Shown: in pieces, positions 9,670 to 19,095 of the stretch
How the letters are laid out: each line of letters opens with the position of its first letter
Position numbering within the stretch: position 1 is the stretch's first letter
Assembly: GCF_002709775.1 (NCBI RefSeq)
Contig: NZ_PAQR01000002.1
Location: 1 to 64,000, forward strand
Length of the DNA stretch: 64,000 nt
Direction: 5' to 3'
Source of the DNA: Thalassospira sp.
GTDB taxonomy: Bacteria > Pseudomonadota > Alphaproteobacteria > Rhodospirillales > Thalassospiraceae
Position numbers and translations under genes: made by a program
The notes under the pieces: model-generated
What the model was told of the DNA's origin: nothing
What the model saw: the letters and a program-made list of their open reading frames with translations, nothing else
Databases searched by the model: none

Positions 9670-9733
9670 GGGACAGGCCATGTGACCGGTACCTCGGGAT
9701 CGTTCAACGCCTGACGGTTAAAACGCCTTTTGA

Positions 9734-10378
9734 TCAGTCATCCGCACCCATATGGGTATGGATATGTGCCATGACGGCATCAAACACTGCGTTGGCATTC
9801 AGACGGTCCGTATCAATATGGATTGCGTCATCTGCCATCTTGAGCGGTGCGACATCGCGAGCACTGTCTCGGGCATCCCGTTCTTCAAGCTCTTTAAGAA
9901 CGCGCTCGTATATAGCAGCGGGATTTTTTTCCTGCAACTGTTTGAACCGACGGTTTGCACGTTCTTCCACACTCGCTGTCAGGTAAAACTTGATCGGCGC
10001 GTCCGGGCAGACCACGGTTCCGATGTCACGTCCATCAAGAACCGCACCGCGTTTACCGCCCGGCGGGGTGGTGGCAAGGGTGCGTTGGAAATCAAGCAAC
10101 ACCTCGCGAACCCTTGGAATCGCTGCAACTTTTGAGGCGGCCGTGCCGACTTCCTCGCTGCGAAGCGCGTCACCTTCAAGATCGGCGGCACTGAGATTTT
10201 CTGCCGCACGAACCGCGACGGCTTCATCCGCCGGGTCGCCATTTTCGGCCAGAACTTTCGCACCGGTCGCACGATAAAGCAGGCCGGTATCCAGATAGGC
10301 ATAGTCCATTGCCTCTGCGACTCGACGTGCCAAGGTCCCCTTGCCGGACGCGGCCGGCCCATCAATGGCGATGATCAT
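9734..10378 (-). CDS. cmk: Cytidylate kinase
   Basis: A 214-aa P-loop kinase that phosphorylates CMP and dCMP. MIIAIDGPAASGKGT holds the Walker A loop at residues 7-14, LDTGLLYRA the CMP-binding region, and LDGRDIGTVVCPDAPIKFYLTAS the typical NMP-binding insert. The start is the ATG at 10378: a GGGAG site sits 8 nt upstream, whereas the in-frame GTG three codons earlier abuts it. aroA lies 95 nt upstream on the same strand, so the two are probably co-transcribed. Confidence 0.95.
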   Translation of the reverse strand: MIIAIDGPAASGKGTLARRVAEAMDYAYLDTGLLYRATGAKVLAENGDPADEAVAVRAAENLSAADLEGDALRSEEVGTAASKVAAIPRVREVLLDFQRTLATTPPGGKRGAVLDGRDIGTVVCPDAPIKFYLTASVEERANRRFKQLQEKNPAAIYERVLKELEERDARDSARDVAPLKMADDAIHIDTDRLNANAVFDAVMAHIHTHMGADD

Positions 10379-10473
10379 ATGGGTCACTCCCTGTGATTGA
10401 TGCTGCTTATATAAGTGCCGGTCAGAATGGTCGCTGTGACTTACATCAGTGACTTATATATTGGTCGGCCCGA

Positions 10474-11817
10474 TCAGGAATGCAGGGCAAATTTTGCGCC
10501 CATATCCCCCATCAGGGTTTCAAAGTTCGGGAAGCTTGTCGCAATCGGGTTGGCATCATCGACCGCAACCGGCTTTTCAGCGCCAAGACCCAGAACCAGG
10601 AACGACATCGCAATACGATGATCAAGATGGGTTTCCACCATGCCACCGCCCGGCACCACACCGCCGGTAACGATCAGATCATCGCCTTCGATCCGGTGGA
10701 TCACGCCATTGGCTTCAAGACCGGCTGCCACCGCCGCCAGACGATCAGATTCCTTCACACGCAGCTCTTCAAGATCGCACATGCGGGTTTCACCGTCCGC
10801 ATAGGCCGCAGCCACCGCAAGCACCGGATATTCATCAATCATCGACGGGGCGCGTTCGGCCGGAACGACAATGCCCTTGAGCCGGTTTTTGCCGGTCACC
10901 ACCAGATCGCCGATGGTTTCACCAGCTTCTTCACGCTCGTTGGTGATGGTGATGTCGCCGCCCATTTCAACAAGGGTGGTGATCAGACCGGTGCGCAGCG
11001 GGTTCAGGCATACGTCACGAATGGTAACGTTGCTGTCTGGGTTGATCAGGGCCGCAACCAAGGGGAAAGCGGCCGAGCTTGGGTCGGTCGGAACGACAAT
11101 GTCGGCAGCCTTCATTTCGACCGGACCGGTCAGGCTGACGGTGCGACCGCCATCGTCATTGACCTTCACATCAACATCCACGCCAAAGTGACGCAGCATG
11201 CGTTCGGTATGATCGCGCGACGGTTTGGGTTCGATCACGGTGGTGGTGCCCGTCGTATTCAGACCCGCCAGCATCACGGCCGACTTCACCTGCGCAGATG
11301 CCATCGGCAGGGTATAGGTCACGGGCTTTGCCTCATCCGTGCCAATCACTGCCATCGGCGGACGACCACGATCACGGGTGATGAATTGCGCGCCAAATTC
11401 GGAAAGCGGATCGGCAACACGGCCCATCGGACGTTTGCAGAGCGACGCGTCACCCGTGAAGAACGTCGTGATCGGATGGGTGGCAACGATGCCGGCCATC
11501 AGACGAATGCCGGTTCCGGCATTGCCCATGTCAATCACGCTATCGGGTTCACGCAGTGCGCCAACACCAACACCGGTCACATGCCAGGTGCCATCGTCAT
11601 CGCGGGTGACGGTTGCGCCCAGCTTGCGCATGGCGTCTGCGGTTGCCAGAACGTCTTCGCCTTCGAGCAGACCGGTGACCTTGGTCGTACCGATTGCCAG
11701 ACCACCAAACATCAGGGAGCGATGGGAAATGGATTTGTCACCCGGAACCCGGATATCACCCGAAAGCGGCCCGGCCTTGGCCGAGGAAAGCGGGCGTTTG
11801 GTTTGCGAAGAACTCAT
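10474..11817 (-). CDS. aroA: 3-phosphoshikimate 1-carboxyvinyltransferase (EPSP synthase)
   Basis: A 447-aa enzyme joining shikimate-3-phosphate and PEP in aromatic amino-acid synthesis. GDKSISHRSLMFG covers the N-terminal substrate-binding Lys and Arg. The PEP-binding segment reads MGNAGTGIRLMAG, the class II-like form rather than the class I NAGTAMRPL. C-terminal motifs include DEYPVLAVAAAYADG and LDHRIAMSFLVLG. I chose MSSSQTKRP, with CAGG upstream; a GTG seven codons earlier is an alternative. It is first in the aroA-cmk unit and divergent from the TIGR02300-type gene. Confidence 0.96.
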   Translation of the reverse strand: MSSSQTKRPLSSAKAGPLSGDIRVPGDKSISHRSLMFGGLAIGTTKVTGLLEGEDVLATADAMRKLGATVTRDDDGTWHVTGVGVGALREPDSVIDMGNAGTGIRLMAGIVATHPITTFFTGDASLCKRPMGRVADPLSEFGAQFITRDRGRPPMAVIGTDEAKPVTYTLPMASAQVKSAVMLAGLNTTGTTTVIEPKPSRDHTERMLRHFGVDVDVKVNDDGGRTVSLTGPVEMKAADIVVPTDPSSAAFPLVAALINPDSNVTIRDVCLNPLRTGLITTLVEMGGDITITNEREEAGETIGDLVVTGKNRLKGIVVPAERAPSMIDEYPVLAVAAAYADGETRMCDLEELRVKESDRLAAVAAGLEANGVIHRIEGDDLIVTGGVVPGGGMVETHLDHRIAMSFLVLGLGAEKPVAVDDANPIATSFPNFETLMGDMGAKFALHS

Positions 11818-12178
11818 GGGCGCGTACCTGCCAGTCACTGTTTTACCATCAACAAAATCGCTGATTGAAAACCCACTGCGCAGCGGCCATGTTTTCAGGC
11901 GCGCGCGGGCCTTTCAATCAGGGGACCAATGCTCTAGCACAAGCGGTTGGCAGGCACCAGTATCGAACCCGAAATTCGGTATGGGAATTTGCATCAATGT
12001 GAGGCAAATTTAACCCAGCACCCTACCAAAGGTAAAAACGCGCAATTTCCTTTTGACAAGGGGTCAACAAGATGGCAATTGGGCCTTTCGGACAAGACGC
12101 TGTGCGCAGCCTTGCTGCGCGTTTGCGACACACAGTCTTTTTCTTAATTGATAACGGTAATTAAGAGGATTTGCCGTA
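11818..12178. other. Divergent promoter region, aroA / TIGR02300 gene
   Basis: No gene in 361 nt. A TTGACA at 12053-12058 could be a plus-strand -35 box, but the hexamer 17 nt further on is poor. A G+C-rich imperfect hairpin lies at about 12100-12140, before the ribosome-binding site AGAGGA of the plus-strand gene. Confidence 0.4.
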
Positions 12179-12484
12179 ATGTCAGCACGCGGTAAGAAAC
12201 GTCACTGCCTCGCTTGTGGTACCAAGTATTACGACTTGAACCGGACCCCGGTTGTCTGCCCGAAATGCAAAACGCCTGACGGGGTAACCAAGGTCAAGAA
12301 ATCCGCTGTTGCCAAACCGGCACCGGAAGAAGACGAAGACGTCGATGACGTCAACGATCTTGACGATGATACCGATGTCGATGTCGACGATGATATTCTC
12401 GAAGATGCTTCCGATCTTGGCGAAGATGATGATGATCTTGGCGAAGTCTATGAGCATGTCGAATCAGACGACGACGATCGCTAA
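12179..12484 (+). CDS. TIGR02300-type (FYDLN acid) zinc-ribbon protein
   Basis: A 101-aa protein of unknown function found in alphaproteobacteria. Two Cys pairs (HCLAC at residues 9-13, VCPKC at 26-30) flank the family hallmark YYDLNRTPVVCP and probably form a zinc ribbon. The second half is extremely acidic: long runs of Asp and Glu from about residue 50 to the end. AGAGGA lies about 11 nt before the ATG. It is divergent from aroA and is followed by tRNA-Ala. Function is not established; an RNA- or protein-binding role is only a guess. Confidence 0.88.
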   Translation: MSARGKKRHCLACGTKYYDLNRTPVVCPKCKTPDGVTKVKKSAVAKPAPEEDEDVDDVNDLDDDTDVDVDDDILEDASDLGEDDDDLGEVYEHVESDDDDR

Positions 12485-12580
12485 GAAATTTTGAAAAAGG
12501 GTCTTGCCAACATTTGGCGAACCTTCTAAATATGCGCCGCGCCGCAGAGCCTGCTTGCCAGACTGCGTCGCGGACAAAGT

Positions 12581-12656
<76 letters not shown>

Positions 12657-12659
12657 TTC

Positions 12660-12688
12660 AAAACCCGTTGCCTTTGGCGACGGGTTTT
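12660..12688 (+). terminator. tRNA-Ala terminator
   Basis: Hairpin AAAACCCGTTGCC / GGCGACGGGTTTT with a TTT loop and T tail, directly after the CCA end of the tRNA. Confidence 0.85.
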
Positions 12689-12741
12689 GTCGTTTTAGGG
12701 TCTGACATACCCCATCATAACGACCACCAAGGGAGAGAAAG

Positions 12742-13206
12742 ATGAGCAAAGTCTGGACCGTTTATTTGTCGGGCGAAATTCACAGTGACTGGCGCGAGCG
12801 CATTGAAACGGGTGTGAAAGAAGCTGGCCTTCCGGTCGAGCTGGTAGCACCGATCACCGTGCATGAAGATTCAGATGATTGCGGCGTTGCCGTGTTTGGC
12901 GCGGAAGACAACAAGTTCTGGCACGACCGCAAGGGCGCGCAGCTCAACGCCATGCGCACGAAGACCTTGCTGGCAGAGTCCGACCTTGCCGTCATCCGCT
13001 TTGGCGAGAAATACAAGCAATGGAATGCGGCCTTTGATGCCGGTCAGGCGTCCGCCCTTGGCATTCCTTATATTACGCTGCACCCCGCCGAGCATGATCA
13101 TGCGCTTAAGGAAGTTGATGGTGCGGCCAATGGTGTTGCCCGCGAACCCGAACAGGTGGTTGCGGCACTTGCCTATATCATCCGTGGTGATATGCCCAAG
13201 GCGTAA
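12742..13206 (+). CDS. YtoQ family protein
   Basis: A 154-aa cytosolic protein matching the YtoQ family (named after B. subtilis YtoQ). The N-terminus WTVYLSGEIHSDWRE and the segment FGEKYKQWNAAFDAGQASALGIPYI are the conserved parts and resemble nucleoside 2-deoxyribosyltransferase-type folds. The biochemical role is not known. A strong GGGAGAG site precedes the ATG. It stands alone between the tRNA and a convergent aminotransferase gene 23 nt away. Confidence 0.88.
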   Translation: MSKVWTVYLSGEIHSDWRERIETGVKEAGLPVELVAPITVHEDSDDCGVAVFGAEDNKFWHDRKGAQLNAMRTKTLLAESDLAVIRFGEKYKQWNAAFDAGQASALGIPYITLHPAEHDHALKEVDGAANGVAREPEQVVAALAYIIRGDMPKA

Positions 13207-13229
13207 GCCAAAACGTTTACAACCGGGCC

Positions 13230-14399
13230 TTAGGCCGATTTTTCGGCGAAGGCCCGGATGCGTTTGATGGCTTCGCGTAGTTCGTCGTCGGGCACGGTGA
13301 GGGCCACGCGGATCAGGTTTTTGGCGTTTTCGCCAAAGGATGCACCGGGCATGACCGCGACATTTTGAACATCAAGAAGTCCCCAGGCGAATTCTTCGCC
13401 ATTCATGCCGGTGCTGCCGACATCGATCATGGCGAACATGCCACCTGATACCTTGCCCGGTTTCAGGACGGTGCAACCGGCAAGCTCGGTTTCGATCATG
13501 TCAACGCGGGCGGCGTAGCTTTTGCACATGCGTTTGGCAGTATCGAAATTGCCGCGAAGGGCGACCTCAGTCGCATCGGCGATGAAGGGCTGATTGCCAA
13601 ACAGGATGGTCTCGGAAATCGGCAGCACCTTGGTGCAGAGTTCCGCGGGACCAGCGGCCCAGCCACTGCGAAAGCCGGTGGCGGCATAGGTTTTCGAGAT
13701 CGAGGATGTGACGATGGTGCGATCACGCAGTTCTGCGATTTCAAGCGGGGATGCGAAGGTGCCTTCAAACACCAGATCTTCATAGACCTCGTCACAGACA
13801 ATCCACAGATCATGTTCAATGGCGATCTTGCCAAGTTCGACCAGTGTTGCGCGATCAAGCAACGCGCCGGACGGATTGTGCGGCGTATTGAGCAGCAACA
13901 CGCGGCTTTCGCTGGTGATGGCGGCGCGCAGATCATCCGGTTGCATGATAAAGCCATGCTCGATCGAGAGCGGAACGGATTGCAGTTCCGCGCCCGACGC
14001 GCGGATCACCCCGGCATAGGTCGCATAATAGGGATCGCCGACCAGCACCCCTTGCCCGGCATCCACAAGCGCGGTCATGACGGTATAAAGGGCGGTCTGC
14101 GTGCCCGGGAAACACAGGATGTTTTCGGGGGTAATTTCCGGCCAGACGGGTTTGTATTTTTCGACCAGTGCATCGAGCAACCCCACCTCACCGCGGCCAT
14201 TGGAATAGTGGGTGCGCCCGCGCCGCATGGAGGCCTCGCACGCGTCAATCAGGGCCGGGTCGACGGGAATGTCAGGCTCGCCAATCGTCAGTTCGATGAT
14301 TTTTGCCCCTTCGGCCTCGCGATCACGCGCGGTGTTATGAACGGCCCATTTCGCCCCGCCCAGTTCGGCAAGGCGATCGGTAATCTTGGCATATCTCAT
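13230..14399 (-). CDS. Class I/II PLP-dependent aminotransferase
   Basis: A 389-aa fold-type I aminotransferase, aspartate-aminotransferase-like. Visible PLP contacts are Tyr124/125 in GDPYYATYAG, Asn175 in NTPHNPSG, Asp203 and Tyr206 in VCDEVYEDL, and the Schiff-base Lys236 in SSISKTYAATGFRSGW. It ends with an Arg-containing NLIRVALTV for the alpha-carboxylate. The start ATG overlaps the stop of the upstream TetR gene by 4 nt, so they are translationally coupled. The amino donor and acceptor cannot be told from sequence. It is about 5 kb from mmtN, too far to assign it to sulfonium metabolism. Confidence 0.9.
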   Translation of the reverse strand: MRYAKITDRLAELGGAKWAVHNTARDREAEGAKIIELTIGEPDIPVDPALIDACEASMRRGRTHYSNGRGEVGLLDALVEKYKPVWPEITPENILCFPGTQTALYTVMTALVDAGQGVLVGDPYYATYAGVIRASGAELQSVPLSIEHGFIMQPDDLRAAITSESRVLLLNTPHNPSGALLDRATLVELGKIAIEHDLWIVCDEVYEDLVFEGTFASPLEIAELRDRTIVTSSISKTYAATGFRSGWAAGPAELCTKVLPISETILFGNQPFIADATEVALRGNFDTAKRMCKSYAARVDMIETELAGCTVLKPGKVSGGMFAMIDVGSTGMNGEEFAWGLLDVQNVAVMPGASFGENAKNLIRVALTVPDDELREAIKRIRAFAEKSA

Positions 14400-15094
14400 G
14401 ACGGCTTACTTTGTTGTTCGCGGTGTGTCGGATGGCCGGTTGATTGAAGCGCAATATCGGGCACGGATAGCGCCCCGGCAGGCAATTCAAGCAGGCGTTC
14501 AGCAGCCCCCGTGATCAGGTCGGGCAGGATATCCTGGGCATAAAGACCAGAATTGATCGCCCCTTCCATCCAAAGGCCATCAATCAGGCCATTGAGCGCA
14601 ATCGCATGGTTGCGGCAAATTGCCACGCTGTACGGGCAGCCGTGATGGATCAGGACCGGCTCGATCAGGGTTTCAAGGACGCTTAGAAATTCGCGGTAGC
14701 CATCACGGTGAATTTCGGCAAAACCCGGATCATGACGCACACGACCAATGAAGGTCGCCCACAGCGACACGGTTTCTTCGTCCATGTTCGGACGGGTCAT
14801 GTTGGCGCGCAGGAAGCTTGCCAATTGGGCCTCGGGCGTGCCTTCGGCGGCACGTGCGCTTTCGCTGGCCTGCGCGGTTAACTGGCCGACCAGATAGGCA
14901 TAGGCATTGCGGATCATGTCATCCTTGCTGCCGAAATAATGGCGCACCAGCCCGACAGTGACCCCGGCTTCCTCGGTAATCCGGCGCACCGATGCCCCGT
15001 GCAGACCGTGGCGGGCAACACAGGTCAGCGTTGCCTCCATCAAACTGCGGCGGCGCACATCAAGCGACAGGCGTTGAAATGTTTTTCGGCTCAT
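14396..15094 (-). CDS. TetR family regulator (BetI-like)
   Basis: A 232-aa repressor-type protein. The helix-turn-helix spans about residues 33-54 (GASVRRITEEAGVTVGLVRHYF) after RRRSLMEATL, and the C-terminal half is a ligand-binding helical domain. The overall pattern is nearest to BetI-type TetR proteins, but no betaine genes are present. Stop and start overlap (ATGA) with the aminotransferase that follows, so it probably controls that gene and itself. The 126-nt region upstream contains an A+T-rich stretch with partial dyad symmetry that could be its operator. Confidence 0.9.
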   Translation of the reverse strand: MSRKTFQRLSLDVRRRSLMEATLTCVARHGLHGASVRRITEEAGVTVGLVRHYFGSKDDMIRNAYAYLVGQLTAQASESARAAEGTPEAQLASFLRANMTRPNMDEETVSLWATFIGRVRHDPGFAEIHRDGYREFLSVLETLIEPVLIHHGCPYSVAICRNHAIALNGLIDGLWMEGAINSGLYAQDILPDLITGAAERLLELPAGALSVPDIALQSTGHPTHREQQSKPS

Positions 15095-15220
15095 TCCCGG
15101 TTCCCGAAAGGCTGACGGATCGTGTGCCGACAGCTTTGCCTTCGCACACTGTTATACAATTGATTAATTTTAATCGGGTTTCAAGACTGCAATCGGATTT
15201 ACCCAACCCGACCAAGCTGC

Positions 15221-16177
15221 TCAGTAGCCCTGCCCGCGGCTAATCGCCAGGCTGAGCGGTTGGCCTCTATGCAGCTCGCGTGCCGATTGCAAGGCTTGCT
15301 CGGCAACGATGCGCGGTGTTGTATCACTGGCGATATGCGGCGTGATACGCAGGCGCGGATCCGCCCAGAAAGGATGATCGGACGGCAGGGGTTCGGTGCG
15401 AAAGACATCAAGGGTCGCGCCACTGAGTTGTCCGCTATCAAGGGCGGCAACCAGATCATCCTCGACCAGATGTTCGCCGCGACCGATCTGGATCAGCCAG
15501 GCACCCATGGCGACTTTGGCAAACAGGTCGGCATCAAGGACATTTTCGGTTTCGTCCGTCAGTGGCAAGACGTTGATCACCACATCCTGACCCACGACGG
15601 ATTTCAGAACCGAATCGTTGCCGGTGAAATAGTCCACGCCCTCAACCGGGTCGGTCGGCGCACGGCGACAGGCGACCGAGACGCTAAAACCACATGCCGC
15701 CAACGCCTTGACAACACTGGCCCCCATGGAGCCGTGACCAAGTACCGCAACCTTGAGATCGCGCGGTGGGCGAATCGCAGGTGGCGCCCATTCCGCCTTG
15801 GCCTGACTTTGCTGCATCCGGGCGAAGCCACGTTCAACATGCACGACTTCATGGACCGCATAACCCGCCATCAGATCGGCCTGATTGGGATCGCGCACGC
15901 GGCAAATGGCGACGTCTTTGTTCAAGCCCGGATGTTTCAGCAAGGCATCCACCCCGGCCCCGACAGACATCGCCATTTCGATGTTGGGATAGGGCGAAAA
16001 GGCCGCTGGCCCCGGCAGCCAGCAGACGGCAAAGCGGATCAGATCCGGGTTGGTGACTTCATCAGGATTAAGCAGGCGGACATCAGGGGCCGCATCACCG
16101 AAATCAAGCGAGTAATAGCTTTTGAGATCCATCGCATCGCTAAGAAGAACACCATAAATTGGTTCTGCCGCCGCCAT
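15221..16177 (-). CDS. ghrA: D-2-hydroxyacid dehydrogenase, GhrA-like glyoxylate/hydroxypyruvate reductase
   Basis: A 318-aa NAD(P)-dependent dehydrogenase. The nucleotide-binding loop is VLGHGSMGASV. The catalytic triad is visible as Arg in IQIGRGEHLV, Glu in DVFRTEPLP and His in ITPHIAS. The short N-terminal substrate domain (CWLPGPAAF, SVGAGVD) is as in E. coli GhrA, which reduces glyoxylate and hydroxypyruvate. A GGGGGC site precedes the ATG. It is divergent from the class II aldolase gene with about 160 nt between them, so the pair may be co-regulated. Confidence 0.85.
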   Translation of the reverse strand: MAAAEPIYGVLLSDAMDLKSYYSLDFGDAAPDVRLLNPDEVTNPDLIRFAVCWLPGPAAFSPYPNIEMAMSVGAGVDALLKHPGLNKDVAICRVRDPNQADLMAGYAVHEVVHVERGFARMQQSQAKAEWAPPAIRPPRDLKVAVLGHGSMGASVVKALAACGFSVSVACRRAPTDPVEGVDYFTGNDSVLKSVVGQDVVINVLPLTDETENVLDADLFAKVAMGAWLIQIGRGEHLVEDDLVAALDSGQLSGATLDVFRTEPLPSDHPFWADPRLRITPHIASDTTPRIVAEQALQSARELHRGQPLSLAISRGQGY

Positions 16178-16340
16178 TCGTAAAAGCCCCCTGAACAGTC
16201 ATTTTCAACGCTTTAGATCCCGCGTAGCGCACCCGGTTTACGGGCGCCGACACAAGAAAATTTGCGCTTTGGTTTCATCGTCAGTTAAACAAGTGTATAT
16301 CAAAGAGTAAAGCCGTTTGATCAGATCACAGGAGGCCGGG

Positions 16341-17129
16341 ATGCATATCGCGACACAAAAGGACGCCGAGAGCAGCGTCATGAGCGACCCAGATATCAGA
16401 GAGGCTGAAAAGCAGTGCCGGATTGAGCTGGCCGCCTGTTACCGGCTGGCCGCGCACTACAAGATGACCGATACGATCTATACCCACATTTCGGCCCGCG
16501 TGCCGGGCGAACCGGGGCACTTTCTGATCAATCCTTATGGCCTGATGTGGGAGGAAATTACCGCGTCCTCGCTGGTCAAGATCGATGTCGATGGCAACAA
16601 GGTCGCAGACAGCCCCTATCGGGTGAACCCGGCCGGCTTTACCATCCATAGTGCTGTGCATATCGGCCGCCATGATGCAGCCTGGGTGATGCATACCCAC
16701 ACGCGGTCGGGATTTGCGGTTTCGTGCCTTGAAGAAGGGCTGATGCCACTTAATCAGATCGCGCTGCAGTATTATGGCCAGATCGGCTATCACGATTATG
16801 AGGGCATCGCGCTTGATCTTGAAGAACGCGAGAGAATCGTTGAAGCGCTTGGCGACAACATCGCGCTGATCCTGCGCAATCATGGTCTTTTGACGGTGGG
16901 GGCAACCGCCGGACAAATGTTTTCCAATATGTTTTATCTAAACCGCGCGTGCGAGATTCAGGAGTCCACGCTGGCTATGGGTCGACCGCTTCGCAAGATC
17001 GATGATGCGGTGATCAAACGCGTCTCCGAACAGTTCAGCCAGATGGCCTATGACGATGGTGATGTGGCGCTTGAGTGGGACGCACAAATGCGCCTTGCCG
17101 ACCGCCTGGACCCCGGTTTCCGCGATTAG
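16341..17129 (+). CDS. Class II aldolase/adducin family protein
   Basis: A 262-aa protein of the L-fuculose-1-phosphate aldolase / adducin-head family. Metal-binding histidines are expected in VMHTHTRSGFAVSC and in the NHGLLTVGAT segment, and the substrate loop is GLMWEEITASSLVKID. Members are aldolases, epimerases or uncharacterised; the substrate here is unknown. A perfect AGGAGG lies 5 nt before the ATG at 16341, which fixes the start. It is divergent from the ghrA-like gene. The sequence turns A+T-rich directly after its stop. Confidence 0.86.
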   Translation: MHIATQKDAESSVMSDPDIREAEKQCRIELAACYRLAAHYKMTDTIYTHISARVPGEPGHFLINPYGLMWEEITASSLVKIDVDGNKVADSPYRVNPAGFTIHSAVHIGRHDAAWVMHTHTRSGFAVSCLEEGLMPLNQIALQYYGQIGYHDYEGIALDLEERERIVEALGDNIALILRNHGLLTVGATAGQMFSNMFYLNRACEIQESTLAMGRPLRKIDDAVIKRVSEQFSQMAYDDGDVALEWDAQMRLADRLDPGFRD

Positions 17130-17807
17130 GCTATTGCGCCAAAAGTTTTTTCTTTGATGAAGGCAGCTCCCTGACAATTCTAAATCATGGTTATCAGGGG
17201 AGTTGCGCTTAGTGATTTTATGTGAACGAAAATTGCGAACATGATCATACCCATCAAAATGATCACGAAAAATCTGCTGATTGGCCTCAACAAGAATCTG
17301 GCCGATGAAGGATCCTTTTCTGAATCTGAACGGCTTAAGAGTAGCAAAACGGCTTAAGAATAACTAAAAGACACCCAACATTAAACAACCCAAGCTCTTT
17401 CTACCAACTTGAGGCACTTAAAACCGGGAAACAATAGCTCTACTAACATGTTTTGTGAATTTTCAGCCAAGACGCAACCAATCCGTCAAATTCGTATTGA
17501 ACAATTTTCCTTGTTTGGAGAGTCGCGCTCATGGCAAGATAAGGTGGGCTTCCTTAGATTTGATGCTTCAGACAAGAAGCTCCTTCTTACCAAGCAAAAA
17601 AACTATAAGCGTGCTTAAGAAAGCTATTCAAACAGCAAAAAACGGCATTCGGCCGTCCAAAGACATGATAAAAATGAAAATCGAACTGAAGATACGAAAA
17701 TTAAATGAAATCAAAACGAAATATATTATACTGTCTTTAGTATAGATGATTAATTTTTACTCTTGTAGTTATTGATAAAATTTTTCTCCATTTATGAAAG
17801 AAGAAAT
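17130..17807. other. A+T-rich intergenic region upstream of the TylF-like gene
   Basis: A 678-nt stretch with no supportable gene. It starts with an imperfect hairpin (CAGCTCCCTGA / TCAGGGGAGTTG, about 17164-17210) that may end the aldolase transcript. It contains a short direct repeat ACGGCTTAAGA at about 17330 and 17350. Small Lys-rich open frames at 17409-17745 lack homology and good ribosome-binding sites. Base composition differs sharply from the flanks and matches the following gene, suggesting joint acquisition. Confidence 0.5.
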
Positions 17808-18581
17808 ATGAAGACGTTCCTCAAAGAAATTGATGCTAAATACTTAAATGGATTCCTTAGAAACGTCCACGGAATAATACCGGCATTACACCTGAAATAC
17901 AAAGAGTCCCAAGTTACAAGTATTCCGAAAAAATTCGAGGTAATTTTTTCCCTATCTGCTCGCTATGATTTTTTCAAACAAGCCCAATATTACTTACAAG
18001 TTAATAGAGTAGATGGTATCTATGCAGAGTTTGGATGCCACGAAGTAAATACTTTCCGGATGGCATTAAGAACTCTTGGCCTACCTGGAAGGCCAAACAA
18101 AATAAGCAAATTCTATGCATTTGACTCTTTTGAGGGAATGCCAGAACCTGAGGGCATAGACCGGCAGAAGATTTGGCGGAAGTCGATGAACGCAACTAGC
18201 GAGGAGGCCTTCTTACGCACCGTAAAAAAAGACCAACATCGTGTACGAACAGTAAAAGGTTTTTACGAAAACACGCTACCAAACTTCAGCTTTGAAGAAC
18301 ACGAAAAGATTGCCCTAGCTTATCTTGACTGCGACTATCACTCTTCCACAAAAGCTTGTTTAGATTTTCTGAATGGAAAATTTCAGCACGGATGCTTGTT
18401 AGCCTTTGACGATTGGGATTGCTACTACTCTGATCCGAAGCGAGGCCAAAAGCTCGCATTCAGCGAGTTCAAAGATAGCACTAAATCGCAATACTACTTT
18501 GAAGAGCTTTGCAATATCGCAAGTGGCGGGAAATGTTTTGTGGTTTTGGAAATAGATAAACTTGGCGTTGAAATACTGTAG
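17808..18581 (+). CDS. TylF/MycF-like SAM-dependent O-methyltransferase
   Basis: A 257-aa class I methyltransferase-like protein. The glycine motif is YAEFGCHEVNTFRMA; an acidic residue for SAM follows in YAFDSFEGMPEPEG; metal or active-site acids appear in LAYLDCDYHSST and LLAFDDWDCYY. This combination is that of the macrocin O-methyltransferase (TylF) family, often linked to glycan or natural-product modification. The start at ATG 17808 follows GAAAGAAGAA; an in-frame TTG lies 36 nt earlier. The gene is markedly A+T-rich with codon use unlike its neighbours, and stands alone: a probable horizontal acquisition. Confidence 0.8.
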   Translation: MKTFLKEIDAKYLNGFLRNVHGIIPALHLKYKESQVTSIPKKFEVIFSLSARYDFFKQAQYYLQVNRVDGIYAEFGCHEVNTFRMALRTLGLPGRPNKISKFYAFDSFEGMPEPEGIDRQKIWRKSMNATSEEAFLRTVKKDQHRVRTVKGFYENTLPNFSFEEHEKIALAYLDCDYHSSTKACLDFLNGKFQHGCLLAFDDWDCYYSDPKRGQKLAFSEFKDSTKSQYYFEELCNIASGGKCFVVLEIDKLGVEIL

Positions 18582-19095
18582 ATACCCAGTCAGCAAATCC
18601 TGACGCAGGTGATTAAAATTTAATCTTCGCGTCAAGTTGCGTAAAATATGATCAAATCCCTCCTTGACACCCACCCGCCGACTGCTACGATTGAATTCAA
18701 CAAGGTCGATCCGGAGAATTTTCCGGTGTGTTCTGGTCATGGTTTTGCACCCATCACGCGATGTGATTTTGCAACCTACCGCATTGAAAAGAATGACTTG
18801 TGCTGATGCGCGACAGTCGCAATGCGAAATGACATTCAAGACCAGAACGGGTTGATTGCCAAAATTGACCCTTGAGACCGCCCAGCCGACAGAGCCGGTC
18901 CTGAACAAGGCCTTCTGTCACGCCAAGGACGCCACCGTAGGGTGGCTTGATGCTGGGATCGCGCAAAGGTCGAGAGTGTTTCTGTTCGGTTGTCCGCAGG
19001 TTCTTGTGGGCATTGGGAACACGTCATGCTTTGGCATTCATCACCGTCCCGACGGTGTGCCGGAGCTCCTGTTTGCCAGACAAGGAGAAGACGAC
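18582..19095. other. Intergenic region, no confident gene
   Basis: 514 nt in which composition returns to normal. Small hairpins are visible (CCGGA/TCCGG at 18711-18726; GCCACC/GGTGGC at 18931-18946). A TTGACA at 18664 followed 16 nt later by TACGAT could be a promoter. Open frames on both strands look like non-coding shadow. A small RNA is possible but unsupported. Confidence 0.4.

Noticed and set aside
10480-11868. 462-codon plus-strand open frame opposite aroA
   Set aside because: Shadow of aroA, His- and Arg-rich, without homology.
17455-17745. Lys-rich small frame in the A+T-rich islet
   Set aside because: Composition alone can produce it; no homology and no convincing Shine-Dalgarno.
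18856-19095. N-terminal extension of the TusA-like gene from a TTG
   Set aside because: The extension lacks domain signal, while the internal ATG has a good ribosome-binding site.
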